Source of the DNA: Mangrovicoccus ximenensis | Lineage (GTDB): Bacteria; Pseudomonadota; Alphaproteobacteria; Rhodobacterales; Rhodobacteraceae | Reading direction: 5' to 3' | Length of the DNA stretch: 64,000 nucleotides | Assembly (NCBI RefSeq): GCF_003056725.1 | Contig: NZ_QBKZ01000015.1 | Coordinates: forward strand, 154,760 to 218,759 | Shown: in pieces, positions 27,518 through 36,789 of the stretch | Layout: each line of letters opens with the position of its first letter | How positions within the stretch are numbered: the stretch's first letter is position 1 | The notes under the pieces: generated by a model | What the model saw: the letters and a program-made list of their open reading frames with translations, nothing else | Database searches by the model: none | Told to the model about the DNA's origin: nothing | Translations under genes and position numbers: made by a program

Positions 27518-29572
27518 ATGCCTGACGGGCTTTTCCGGTCCCCCGGCAGCTTGCTGTCGGAGATCTTCGGTTTCGGCGCCTTCCGCCCCGGGCAGGAGGA
27601 AATCGTCGGCGCCGTCATTGCGGGCCGCGACACGCTCGCCATCATGCCGACGGGCGGAGGGAAATCCCTTTGCTACCAGCTGCCTGCGCTGTGCCGCGAT
27701 GGCGTGACCGTGGTGATCTCGCCGCTGATCGCGCTGATGCGCGACCAGGTCCGGGCGCTGCGCGCGGTGGGGGTCGAGGCCGGTGCGCTGACCTCCGGCA
27801 ATACCGGCGAAGAGACCGAGGAGGTCTTCCGCGCGATCGACGAGGGCAAGCTGAAGCTGCTCTACATGGCGCCCGAACGGCTGGCCGCTTCGGGCACCCG
27901 CCAGCTGATGCAGCGGCTGGGCGTCGGGCTGATCGCCGTGGACGAAGCGCATTGCGTCAGCCAATGGGGCCATGACTTCCGCCCGGACTACCTGCGCATC
28001 GGCGCGCTGCGCGCCGATCTGGGCGTGCCGGTCGCCGCTTTCACCGCCACCGCCGATGCGGAAACCCGGGCCGAGATCGTCACCCGGCTGTTCGACGGCG
28101 TGCAGCCGGAAACCTTCCTGCGCGGCTTCGACCGGCCGAACATCCATCTGGCCTTCCGGCCGAAGGACAGCCCGCGCCGCCAGATCCTGGACTTCGCCGC
28201 CGCCCGCAAGGGCCAGTCGGGCATCGTCTATTGCGGCACCCGCGCCAAGACCGAGCAGATCGCCGAGGCCCTGGGCAAGGACGGCCACAGCGCGGTCGCC
28301 TATCACGGCGGCATGGATGCCGAGGCGCGCCGCAAGGTGGAGGGCCGGTTCAGCCGCGAGGACGGGCTGATCGTGGTGGCGACGGTTGCCTTCGGGATGG
28401 GCGTCGACAAGCCGGACATCCGCTGGGTCGCCCATGCCGACCTGCCGAAATCGATCGAGGCCTATTACCAGGAAATCGGCCGCGCCGGCCGCGACGGCGG
28501 CCCGGCCGAAACCATGACGCTCTACGGCCAGGACGACATCCGCCTGCGCCGCGCCCAGATCGACGAGAGCGCCGCGCCGCCCGAGCGCAAGGATGCCGAC
28601 CATGGACGGCTGAACGCGCTGCTCGGCCTTGCCGAGGCGCTGGGATGCCGCCGCCAGGTGCTCCTGGGCTATTTCGGCGAGGAGGCGGCGCCCTGCGGCC
28701 ATTGCGATCTCTGCCAGTCGCCGCCCGAAATCATCGACGGCACGGTGGCGGTGCAGAAGGTCCTGTCGGCGGCCTTGCGCACCGGCGAAAGCTTCGGCGC
28801 AGGCCATCTGATCGACATTCTCACCGGCTCCGAGACCGAGAAGGTGAAGCAACGCGGCCATGACCGGCTGCCGACTTTTGGCTGCGGCAGGGAATTCTCC
28901 AAGGGCCAGTGGCAGGGGCTGATCCGCCAGATGATGGGCCGCGACCTCTTGCGGCCCGACACCGAACGCCACGGTGCGCTCTACATGACCGAGGCCGCGC
29001 GGCCGGTGCTCAAGGGCGAGGTGCAGGTCGACCTGCGCCGCGACGTGATGGAGAAGAAGGCCGAGCGGCGTCCGGCGGTGCGGGCGATGGTGGCCGACGA
29101 GGACGCGCCGCTGTTTTCCGCGCTCAAGTCCAAGCGCTCGGCGCTGGCGGCGGCGCAGAACCTGCCGGCCTACATGGTGTTCAACGACAAGACGTTGGCG
29201 GAGATGGCCGAAACCCGGCCCGCGACGCTGGACGAGATGGCCCGCATCAACGGCGTCGGCGCCAAGAAGCTCGAGAGCTACGGCGCGGCCTTCCTGGAAG
29301 TGATCGGCGACGGGGCGGAGCGGCTGCATCCGGCGCGGCGCCGCCTCGCCGGACGCGATTCCGGATCGCTCTATGACCGGCTTCTGGCGGCGCAGGTCGA
29401 GCTGTCCCGCGGCGAATGCGGCACGCTCAAGCCGCTGACCTGCTCGGCCGGGCAGATCGCCAAGCTGGCGGAGATCCGGCCGCGCGATCTGGGCACGATG
29501 GCGAGCATCCTCGACGAGAGGCGGACCGAGCGGTTCGGCCCGGCCTTTCTCGATATCCTCGCCGGGGAATGA
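27518..29572 (+). CDS. recQ: ATP-dependent DNA helicase RecQ
   Basis: A 684-residue SF2 3'-5' helicase. Walker A MPTGGGKSLCYQLP, DEAH box VDEAHCVSQWGHDFRPDY, motif VI EIGRAGRDG, zinc-binding CGHCDLC in the RQC domain (about 370-500) and a C-terminal HRDC domain (about 530-600, LAEMAETRPATLDEMARING). The last 70 residues repeat an HRDC-like pattern. The ATG at 27518 is chosen by alignment. Complete; acts in recombination and fork repair. Confidence 0.95.
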   Translation: MPDGLFRSPGSLLSEIFGFGAFRPGQEEIVGAVIAGRDTLAIMPTGGGKSLCYQLPALCRDGVTVVISPLIALMRDQVRALRAVGVEAGALTSGNTGEETEEVFRAIDEGKLKLLYMAPERLAASGTRQLMQRLGVGLIAVDEAHCVSQWGHDFRPDYLRIGALRADLGVPVAAFTATADAETRAEIVTRLFDGVQPETFLRGFDRPNIHLAFRPKDSPRRQILDFAAARKGQSGIVYCGTRAKTEQIAEALGKDGHSAVAYHGGMDAEARRKVEGRFSREDGLIVVATVAFGMGVDKPDIRWVAHADLPKSIEAYYQEIGRAGRDGGPAETMTLYGQDDIRLRRAQIDESAAPPERKDADHGRLNALLGLAEALGCRRQVLLGYFGEEAAPCGHCDLCQSPPEIIDGTVAVQKVLSAALRTGESFGAGHLIDILTGSETEKVKQRGHDRLPTFGCGREFSKGQWQGLIRQMMGRDLLRPDTERHGALYMTEAARPVLKGEVQVDLRRDVMEKKAERRPAVRAMVADEDAPLFSALKSKRSALAAAQNLPAYMVFNDKTLAEMAETRPATLDEMARINGVGAKKLESYGAAFLEVIGDGAERLHPARRRLAGRDSGSLYDRLLAAQVELSRGECGTLKPLTCSAGQIAKLAEIRPRDLGTMASILDERRTERFGPAFLDILAGE

Positions 29573-29582
29573 TCGGGGCGGA

Positions 29583-29768
29583 TCAGGCGGTGCGGTAGCT
29601 GGCGCTGCCGTCGCGCAGGACGAGCTCGAAATAGGGCGCGCCGCCACGGTTGGCGGCCGGGTTCGATTGCGCGTCGCGCGCCTCCTGATAGGCGGCGGCG
29701 GAGGCCAGGGAAGAGGACGCAGTGAGATAGGCGGCCAGGGCCGCGAGCAGGGGGCGGTTGCTGTTCAT
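29583..29768 (-). CDS. Small secreted protein, 61 aa
   Basis: An N-terminal signal peptide (RPLLAALAAYLTASSSLASA) precedes a short polar mature chain ending YFELVLRDGSASYRTA. AAGGAAA lies upstream of the ATG at 29768. No known domain. It is convergent with recQ. Probably a small periplasmic protein. Confidence 0.55.
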   Translation of the reverse strand: MNSNRPLLAALAAYLTASSSLASAAAYQEARDAQSNPAANRGGAPYFELVLRDGSASYRTA

Positions 29769-29861
29769 CGGTAATTTCCTTGGGGGCAAGTGGCGTTGCG
29801 ACATGTGCCCCAGAACGCGGATTCGTTCAAATGGCGCCTGAGCTTCCGGTCAATGCGAGGT

Positions 29862-30290
29862 TAAGCGCGGCAGCGCTCCGGCAGCCCGTCGACCGTCCCG
29901 GCATAGCTGCCGCCGAAGAGCCGCGGATGCACCAGCGCGGGCCAGAGCCGGTAAGCCGGGCGGCAGGTTTCGCAGCCGGCAGCAGGCGTGCCGTTGCCCT
30001 AGGGGAAGGCTGCCGGGATGCGGCCGAAGAGCGACTGCATCGCCAGGCGGATCTCCGCGTCGCGATGGTTGCAGGCCGGATCGATCAGCACCCCGGCGGC
30101 GCCCGGGAAATGGATGTTGCCGGACCGCAGGCCGCCATGCAGCAGTCCGGGCCGTCGAGCGGCCAGCGCCTAGACCCGCCGGGCCAGCGGCGCGGGCAGA
30201 TGCGGCATGCAGGGCAGAAGGCGGCGTTCGCCCCAGAAGCAGGGCCGGTCCGCGGTCCATCCGTTCGGAATCTCCAAGGGACCGAATGCG
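29862..30290 (-). pseudogene. Fructosamine-3-kinase family pseudogene
   Basis: Minus-strand translation shows the C-terminal half of a fructosamine/ketosamine kinase: GPLEIPNGW...FWGERRLL, then GLLHGGLRSGNIHF (catalytic-loop region, with Gly in place of the expected Asp), LIDPACNHRDAEIRLAMQSL, and YRLWPALVHPRLFGGSYAGT. In-frame stops occur near 30175 (TAG) and 30001 (TAG). The N-terminal half is missing. Such kinases remove early glycation products. Decayed beyond function. Confidence 0.75.
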
Positions 30291-30383
30291 CATTGTCAAA
30301 CGGCATCGAAAACTGCCTCCATATTGGAGTGCGCCCCTGCGGGCGGACATTATCAGGCCAAGCCCGGGCCAAAGACGGAAGGC

Positions 30384-30626
30384 TCAGCCGCCCTTCATGC
30401 GCTGCATGAGAAAGACCTCTCCCGCATCGGCGACAGAGGCGTGCCGCCCCGTCGCCACCTCGCCGTCGATCACCACCGAGACGCCGGCATCGAGGATCGG
30501 CGCAAGCCCCGGATAAGCCGCTTTCAGCCCGTCCAGGAGCCCGGCGACCGTCGCTGCCTCGACCTCCACTGCGGTCTCGCCGCCGGTAAAGCGCGACAGG
30601 CTGGACCAGAGATTGACCATGACCAC
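30384..30626 (-). CDS. MoaD/ThiS-like ubiquitin-fold protein
   Basis: 80 residues with the beta-grasp pattern of MoaD/ThiS sulfur carriers (VNLWSSLSRFTGGETAVEVE, GLLDGLKAAYPGLAPIL) and a C-terminal Gly-Gly (MQRMKGG), the site of adenylation and thiocarboxylation. It follows the molybdenum-hydroxylase large subunit by three bases on the same strand. It may supply sulfur for the MCD or sulfurated molybdenum cofactor of that enzyme; this is inferred from position. Confidence 0.75.
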   Translation of the reverse strand: MVMVNLWSSLSRFTGGETAVEVEAATVAGLLDGLKAAYPGLAPILDAGVSVVIDGEVATGRHASVADAGEVFLMQRMKGG

Positions 30627-30629
30627 CGG

Positions 30630-32876
30630 TCAGCCCTCCCGGGCGGCCTTGATCGCCGCCAGCACCCTGGGCGGCGACATCGGCAGGCTGCGCATCCGCA
30701 CCCCCGCCGCCGCCTCGATGGCGTTGGCGATGGCCGGGAGCGGCGGGGTGATGCCGGTCTCGCCGACCCCACGCACGCCGAACGGGTGGCCCGGATTGGG
30801 TACCTCGACGATCTCGGTCTCGATCATCGGCAGGTCCGAGGCCACCGGCACGCGGTAATCGAGGAAGACCGCGTTCTGAAGCCGCCCGTCCTGCCCGTAG
30901 ATATAGGCCTCGTTCAGCGCCCAGCCGATGCCCTGGGCGGCGCCGCCCTGGAACTGGCCCTCGACATAGGCGGGGTGGATCGCGCGGCCTGCATCCTGCA
31001 CGACGAGATAGCGCAGGATGGTGGTGCGTCCCGTCTCGGGATCGACCTCGACATCCACCACGTGGCAGCCGAAGCTGGCGCCCACGCCTTCGGGGACGGA
31101 TTCATGGTGGCCCGAGATCGGCCCGCCGGTCGATCCCATCTTGGCGGCGATCTCCTCGATCCCCATCGGCGGGAACTTCCCGGCATTCGGACCCGCGGGC
31201 TGGGCGGCGCCGTTCGCCCATTCGACGGCCTCGGCATCGATGCCCCAGTCTGCGGCCGCCCGGCGGCACATCTCGGCGATGGCCTGGCGCGCGGCGGTCA
31301 CCGCTGCCTTGCCGCTGGCGAAGGTCGCGCGGCTGCCATGGGTCGGCTCGTTGACCCCGAGCGCGCCGGTCTCGACCACGTTCACCCGCACGTCCTCATA
31401 GGCGATGCCCAGCGTCTCGGCGGTCATCAGCGCGATCGAGGCGCGGCTGCCGCCGATGTCCGGCGTGCCGACCGAGACCTGCACCGTGCCGTCCTCGGAG
31501 ATCGCCAGCGAGACCGAGGTCTCGCCGCTATGGTTGAACCAGTAGCCCGAAGCGATGCCGCGGCCCTGGTTGGGGCCGAGCGGCTGCGCCAGGTTGGGAT
31601 GCGACTTCACCGCCTCCAGCGTCTCGATCAGGCCGATCGAGCCGAAGGTCGGACCGTAGCTGGCGCGGTCGCCTTCCTTGACGGCGTTCTTCAGCCGGAC
31701 CTCGAGCGGATCGAGGCCGAGCTCTCGGCACATCTCGTCGATCAGGCTTTCCACCGCAAAGGCGCCCATCGGCGAGCCCGGGGCGCGGTAGGCGGCGCAT
31801 TTCGGCCGGTTGGCGAGGACGTCATAGCCGACATGTTTCGCCGCGGGCAGCTTGTAGGGGGCAAAGGCGCAATAGAGCGCCATGTCCACCGGCGCTCCGG
31901 GGAAGGCGCCGCCCTGCATGCGGAACTCGGCATCGGCGGCAGTGATCATGCCGTCCTTCGTCATGCCGATCTTCACGTCCATCGAGGCCGAAGCGGTCGG
32001 ACCGGTGGCGCGCAGCACTTCGGAGCGGGTCATGACGATCTTCACCGGACGCCCTCCGGCCTTGCGGCTGAGCGCCAGCGACAGCGGCTCCATGAAGATC
32101 GTGGTCTTGCCGCCGAAGCCGCCGCCGATTTCCGAAGGCGTCACCCGGAGCTGCGCCGCCTCGAGGCCCAGCACCGCCGAGCACATCTGCCGGATGAACC
32201 ACTGGCCCTGCGTGCAGACCCACATCTCGCCCTTGCCGTCGGCGCCGAGCTGGCCGAGGCAGGCATGCGGCTCGATATAGCCCTGATGCGTGGCCTCGGT
32301 CTTGTAGCTGCGTTCCCGCACCAGATCGGCGGCGGAGAAGCCCGCCTCGGGATCGCCATGCCCGAACTCGATGTAGCGCGCGACATTCGGGGGGCTGCCC
32401 TCGGGCACGGTCGCATCGGCGGCGCCCTCGCGGATCACCGGCGCGTCGGGGCGGATCGCGTCATCGACGTCGATGACATGCGGCAGCACCTCGTATTCGA
32501 CCTCGATCAGCCGCGCCGCCTCCTGCGCGCGCAGCGCCGAAGTCGCGGCCACCGCCGCCACCGCATGGCCGTCATAGAGCGCGCGCTCCCCGGCCATGGT
32601 GTTTTCCTGCAGGTTCCAGTTCTCGCCGGTCAGTCCCTCGGGGAAATCGGCGCGGGTGACCACGGCCTTGACGCCGGGCAGCGCCTCGGCCTTCGAGGCG
32701 TCGATTCTCACGATCCGCGCATGGGCATGGGGCGAGCGCACGACGGCGCCCCACAGCATCCCCGGCATTGAAATGTCGGCGCCATAGCGGGCGCGGCCGG
32801 TGACCTTGTCCAGCCCGTCCGGACGCAGCGGACGCGTGCCGACCAGGCGGTATTCGGAAAGCTCGTCCTTCGCCAT
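30630..32876 (-). CDS. Molybdenum hydroxylase large subunit (CoxL/XdhB type)
   Basis: About 748 residues of the xanthine dehydrogenase/aldehyde oxidase/CO dehydrogenase molybdopterin subunit. Motifs: an N-terminal VTGRARYGADI a/b-hammerhead region, SEIGGGFGGKT, YRAPGSPMGAFAVESLID, and the C-terminal FGVRGVGETGITPPLPAIAN with the conserved Glu. The CO-dehydrogenase Cys loop (AYRCSFR) is not seen, so form I CODH is unlikely; a heteroaromatic or purine substrate is more probable. ATG at 32876 overlaps the 2Fe-2S subunit stop (TGATG). Complete, but its partner subunits are damaged. Confidence 0.9.
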   Translation of the reverse strand: MAKDELSEYRLVGTRPLRPDGLDKVTGRARYGADISMPGMLWGAVVRSPHAHARIVRIDASKAEALPGVKAVVTRADFPEGLTGENWNLQENTMAGERALYDGHAVAAVAATSALRAQEAARLIEVEYEVLPHVIDVDDAIRPDAPVIREGAADATVPEGSPPNVARYIEFGHGDPEAGFSAADLVRERSYKTEATHQGYIEPHACLGQLGADGKGEMWVCTQGQWFIRQMCSAVLGLEAAQLRVTPSEIGGGFGGKTTIFMEPLSLALSRKAGGRPVKIVMTRSEVLRATGPTASASMDVKIGMTKDGMITAADAEFRMQGGAFPGAPVDMALYCAFAPYKLPAAKHVGYDVLANRPKCAAYRAPGSPMGAFAVESLIDEMCRELGLDPLEVRLKNAVKEGDRASYGPTFGSIGLIETLEAVKSHPNLAQPLGPNQGRGIASGYWFNHSGETSVSLAISEDGTVQVSVGTPDIGGSRASIALMTAETLGIAYEDVRVNVVETGALGVNEPTHGSRATFASGKAAVTAARQAIAEMCRRAAADWGIDAEAVEWANGAAQPAGPNAGKFPPMGIEEIAAKMGSTGGPISGHHESVPEGVGASFGCHVVDVEVDPETGRTTILRYLVVQDAGRAIHPAYVEGQFQGGAAQGIGWALNEAYIYGQDGRLQNAVFLDYRVPVASDLPMIETEIVEVPNPGHPFGVRGVGETGITPPLPAIANAIEAAAGVRMRSLPMSPPRVLAAIKAAREG

Positions 32877-33358
32877 CACGCAGCCTCCTGCCGCAGTTCC
32901 GCCGCCGCATCGAGCACGGCGCGGATGATCTTGTCATATCCGGTGCAGCGGCACAGGTTCCCTGCCAGCCAGTAGCGCACTCGGTTTCGGTCGGATCGGG
33001 GTTCTTTTCCAGGAGCGCCTTGGCCGCGACCAGGATGCCCGGCGTGCAGAAGCCGCATTGCAGCGCCGCATGCTCCAGGAACTTGCGCTGCAGCGGGTGC
33101 AGCGCATTGCCCTCGGCCATGCCTTCGATCGTGGCGATCTCGCGGCCTTCGGCCTCGACGCCGAGGACCAGGCAGGAACAGACCAGCGTGCCGTCGAGCG
33201 TGACCGAGCAGGCCCCGCAATCGCCGGTGCCGCAGCCTTCCTTGGAGCCGGTCAGACCGAGATGGTCGCGCAGGCAGTCGAGCAGCGACTCGCGCGGATC
33301 GGCCAGGAATTCGACCGCATCACCGTTGACGGTGGTGGTCACGTGGATCTTGCTCATG
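32876..33358 (-). pseudogene. Molybdenum hydroxylase 2Fe-2S subunit (CoxS type), frameshifted
   Basis: From ATG at 33358, residues 1-124 are a CoxS-type subunit. The plant-type 2Fe-2S cysteines are in GCGTGDCGACSVTLDGTLVC, and the first motif of the second cluster is LQCGFCTPGI. Near 32980 a one-base deletion (expected GAG-GTG-CGC, found GAG-TGC-GC) shifts the frame; the rest (RYWLAGNLCRCTGYDKIIRA) continues in another frame to a stop overlapping the large-subunit ATG. The last two cluster cysteines are thus out of frame. Real mutation or sequencing error cannot be separated here. Confidence 0.8.
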
Positions 33359-33361
33359 GGG

Positions 33362-33502
33362 TCATTCTCCCTTTGCGCGGGAATAGGCGATGGCGGCGGC
33401 GCGGCGGGCGAGCACCCCGGCCACCTCGGTGCGGAAGGCGACCGTGCCGCGCTTGTCGTCGATCGGGCTGCAGGCGGCCTGCGCCGCGGCATCGAGCAGA
33501 TG
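33362..33502 (-). pseudogene. Molybdenum hydroxylase FAD subunit (CoxM type), C-terminal remnant
   Basis: The last 46 or so residues of the FAD-binding subunit remain (LLDAAAQAACSPIDDKRGTV, AGVLARRAAAIAYSRAKGE), ending three bases before the 2Fe-2S gene. Upstream it meets an IS5-type end at about 33503. The FAD domain is gone, so the hydroxylase cannot pass electrons normally. Confidence 0.8.
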
Positions 33503-33531
33503 AATCCCCCTAGATTTGCGCAACAACGCCT
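33503..33531 (-). mobile_element. IS5/IS903-like end remnant, reverse orientation
   Basis: Reverse complement reads GGCGTTGTTGCGCAAATCTA then GGGGGATTC. The outward terminus faces right, directly abutting the truncated flavin-dependent oxidoreductase; the left side abuts the CoxM remnant. So two genes are cut on either side of one IS end. Confidence 0.65.
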
Positions 33532-33534
33532 GTC

Positions 33535-34758
33535 TGGGGCGGAAACTCTGCCCGGAATTGGGCCGATCCGAGCCTGCAGATCGACCTCGTCCGCTCCATC
33601 GACCGGGCATGTTTCGATTTCCTCCTCCTTGAAGACTCCTCCTTCGTGCCCGACAATTACGGCGACTCGATGGAGTTCTACCTGGAACGCGCCCTGCGCG
33701 CGCCGAAGAACGATCCGCTGCCGCTGGTGCCGCTGATGACCCAGGCCAGCAAGCATGTCGGCATCGTGCCGACGATTTCCACGTCCTTCTATCCGCCCTA
33801 TCTGCTCGCGCGGCTGATCTCGACGCTGGACCTGATGTCGGATGGCCGGGTCGGCTGCAACTTCGTCACCTCGACCGCTCTGCGCGCCGCGCAGAATTTC
33901 GGCCTGAAGGACCATATCGAGCACCATACCCGCTATGAAATGGCCGATGAATTCGTCGAGCTGGTCAAGCAGCTGTGGAATTCCTGGGAGGCCGATGCCG
34001 TGGTCGCCGACGAGGAACGCGGCGTCTTCGTCGATCCCTGCAAGGTGAAGACCATCGACTTCGAAGGCCGCTTCTTCTCCTCGCGCGGTCCGCTGAACAC
34101 CGCCCGCCCGGCACAGGGCCAGCCGGTTCTGGTGCAGGCCGGCGGCTCGCCGCAGGGACGCGCCTTCGCCTCGAAGCACATGGATGTCATCATTGCCGCG
34201 GTCGGCACCGTGGAAGAGATGAAGGCCTTCCGCGACGATGTCCGCGACCGCGTCGCCGCCCATGGCCGCGACCCCGACAAGACCAAGATCCTCTACCAGA
34301 TCACCCCGATCGTCGCCGAGACCGACGCCCAGGCGCAGGAAATCCTGGAGGCCCGCGCAAAGGCCAAGGATCCGAAGGTGATGCTGGCCTCGATGGGCAG
34401 CCTCTTCGACATCGACTTCTCGAAGATCGACATGGACGAGCCGCTGGCAGGGCTCAGCACCAACGGGCAGCAGGGCACATTCAAGCGCTTCATGGCGATG
34501 GGCTCGACACTGCGGGAGATCGCGCAGAACTTCCGTTTCGGCATCGAGGGCGTGGCCGGCTCGCCCGAGACCGTCGCCTCGCAGATGGCCGAGATGATGG
34601 AAGAAGCCGGCGGCGACGGTTTCCTGATCGCGGGCTCGGTCAACCGCCGCTACGTGGCCGAGATCACCGACGGGCTGGTGCCGGTGCTGCAGCGCCGCGG
34701 CCTGGTGCGCAAGGCCTATGCCCACGAGCATTTCCGCGACAACCTGCTCGAATTCTGA
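33535..34758 (+). pseudogene. LLM-class flavin-dependent monooxygenase, N-terminally truncated
   Basis: About 407 residues of the bacterial-luciferase-like NtaA/SnaA/DszA group of FMNH2-dependent monooxygenases. Segments: RNWADPSLQIDLVRSIDRAC, ISTSFYPPYLLARLISTLD, GRVGCNFVTSTALRAAQNFG, PVLVQAGGSPQGRAFASKHM. The N-terminal 25-30 residues and start are missing at the IS end; a TAG in the same frame at 33511 closes the frame upstream. A GTG at 33646 is the first usable start and would remove the first strand-helix unit. Downstream permease and amidohydrolase genes form one operon. Confidence 0.8.
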
Positions 34759-34780
34759 TCCGGCCGGAAAGGACCCGACC

Positions 34781-35794
34781 ATGGCTCTCCTGCGGATGAT
34801 CCTGACCCGGATCTTCTGGATCCTGCCGGTGGCGCTGGGGGTGGTCACGATCACCTTCTTCTCCTCGCGGCTGTTCAACGGCGATCCGACCGAGCTTTTC
34901 GCGCCGCCCGAAGCCACGGCCGAGCTGCTCGAGCTCATCCGCGCCGATCTGGGGCTCGACGACCCGCTGCCGGTCCAGTACCTGCGCTATCTCGGCGAGA
35001 TCGTGCAGGGCGACCTGGGCACGTCCTTCTCGACCGGCAACCCGGTGACGGCGGATCTGACCAACCGCCTGCCCGCGACGCTGGAGCTGGGGATGCTGGG
35101 GCTGATGCTGGCGATCCTCCTGGGCGTGCCGCTCGGGGTTCTGGCCGCGGTGAAGCGCGAGAAATGGCCGGACTTCGCGGTGAGGATCGTCACCCTGACC
35201 GGCATGGCGATCCCGCAATTCTGGATCGGCCTGGTGCTGCTCTTCATCTTCTTCGTGCAGCTGCAATGGCTGCCCGGTCCGGTGGGGCGGCTGCCGCTCT
35301 GGGTCGATCCGCCGCCCCGGGTCACCGGCTTCATGCTGATCGACACGCTGCTGGCGGGCGACGGCGCGAAGTTCTGGGCAGCGCTGCGCGCTCTGATCCT
35401 GCCGGTGATCACCCTGGCGCTCTGCACGCTGGCGCCGATCGCCCGGGTGACGCGGTCCTCGATGGTCGAGGCGCTGCAGAGCGACTATGTCCGCACCGCC
35501 CACGCCATGGGCCATGGCGAGCGGACGATCTGGTTCCGCTACTGCCTGCGCAACGCGCTCCTGCCGGTGATCACGGTGATCGGCGGCATCATCGGCTTCG
35601 TCTTCGGCGGCGCGGTGCTGATCGAGGCGATCTTCGGCTGGCCGGGCGTCGGGCAATACGCGCTGCAGGCCATCGAGCAGGCCGACTACATCGCGATGCA
35701 GGGCTTCGTGATCTATGCCTCGCTGCTCTATGTGCTTGCCTTCCTCGTGGTGGACTTGCTCTATCTCTTCGTCGACCCGCGGATGCGCCCCTGA
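34781..35794 (+). CDS. ABC transporter permease, DppB/OppB type
   Basis: A 337-residue inner-membrane permease of the peptide/nickel class with six TM segments. N-terminal LTRIFWILPVALGVVTITFF, periplasmic loop LIRADLGLDDPLPVQYLRYL, EAA-like segment YVRTAHAMGHGERTIWFRYC and C-terminal EAIFGWPGVGQYALQAI are characteristic. GGAAAGGA precedes the ATG. The second permease, ATPases and binding protein are missing because the operon is cut on both sides. Intact by itself but without partners here. Confidence 0.92.
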   Translation: MALLRMILTRIFWILPVALGVVTITFFSSRLFNGDPTELFAPPEATAELLELIRADLGLDDPLPVQYLRYLGEIVQGDLGTSFSTGNPVTADLTNRLPATLELGMLGLMLAILLGVPLGVLAAVKREKWPDFAVRIVTLTGMAIPQFWIGLVLLFIFFVQLQWLPGPVGRLPLWVDPPPRVTGFMLIDTLLAGDGAKFWAALRALILPVITLALCTLAPIARVTRSSMVEALQSDYVRTAHAMGHGERTIWFRYCLRNALLPVITVIGGIIGFVFGGAVLIEAIFGWPGVGQYALQAIEQADYIAMQGFVIYASLLYVLAFLVVDLLYLFVDPRMRP

Positions 35795-35854
35795 GCCGGG
35801 CGCCCCGGGCGCGGCCGGATCCGGCCGTGCCCCGCAAGACCGAAAGGACATCCC

Positions 35855-36660
35855 TTGCCCCTCGACCTGATCATTTCCGGCGCCCGCCTCGACGGCCGCA
35901 CCGTCGACATCGGCTTCGAGGCCGGGCGCATCGCCGCCATCGAAGCGCATATCGCCGCCGATGCGCCGCGGACCGAGGCGCTCGGCGCCCTCGCCTTTCC
36001 CGGCTTCGCCGACAGCCACATCCATCTCGACAAGGCCTGCATCCTCGAGCGTTGCGCGATCTGCGAGGGCACGCTGGCCGAGGCGATCTCGGGCACCGCC
36101 GCCGCCAAGGCGGGCTTCACCGTCGAGGACATCCATGCCCGCGCCGCCGGGGTGCTGGCCAAGGCGGTCCTGCACGGCACCAACCGGATGCGCAGCTTTG
36201 CCGAGGTCGATCCGCGCGCGGGCATGCGCTGCTTCGAGGCGCTGTCGGCGGTGAAGGCCGAGTTCGCCCATGCCGTCGATCTGGATATCTGCGTCTTCGC
36301 CCAGGAAGGCCTGACCCAGGAGATGGACACCCATGCCATGCTCGACCGCGCGCTGGCCGCGGGCGCGGATCTGGTCGGCGGCTGCCCCTATGCCGATCCG
36401 GACCCGGAGCGCCACATCGCGCTGGTCTTCGATCTCGCCGAGAAACACGGCACAATGGTCGACTTCCACCTCGATTTCGACCTCGACCCCACCGGCTCCG
36501 CCATCCCCGCCGTGCTGCGCGAGACCGAGGCGCGCAAGTTCGGCGGCCGGGTCTCGATCGGCCATGTCTCGAAGCTCTCGGCGATGGCGCCCGGCGAGGT
36601 CCGCCAGATCGGCCGGCGGCTGGCGGATGCGGGCGTCGCGCTGACCGCCCTGCCCGGAAA
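35855..36660 (+). pseudogene. Cytosine-deaminase-like amidohydrolase, C-terminally truncated
   Basis: About 268 residues of a metal-dependent amidohydrolase: PGFADSHIHLDKACILERCA (metal ligand HxH), TNRMRSFAEVDPRAGM, GGCPYADPDPERHIALVFDL, MVDFHLDFDLDPTGSAIPAV and VSIGHVSKLSAM (third His). It stops matching at ALTALP near 36657; the family continues for about 130 residues including the metal-binding Asp. The sequence to 36789 is unassigned and the frame runs into antisense metallopeptidase. Probably deaminated or hydrolysed a substrate brought in by the adjacent ABC system. Confidence 0.8.
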
Positions 36661-36789
36661 CCGCTTGGCAGAGACGGCCCCGACACCGAAGGCAGAGCCC
36701 CCTTTTCAGAGCCGATTGACATCGCTGGTTTCTGCCTGCGGCGCTCCGGTGGCAAGGGTCAACCGGGCCCCGGGAGTTCCGGGGCGGCG

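Noticed and set aside
30630..32876. Form I CO dehydrogenase large subunit
   Set aside because: The diagnostic Cys-containing active-site loop was not found, so only the wider molybdenum-hydroxylase family is claimed.
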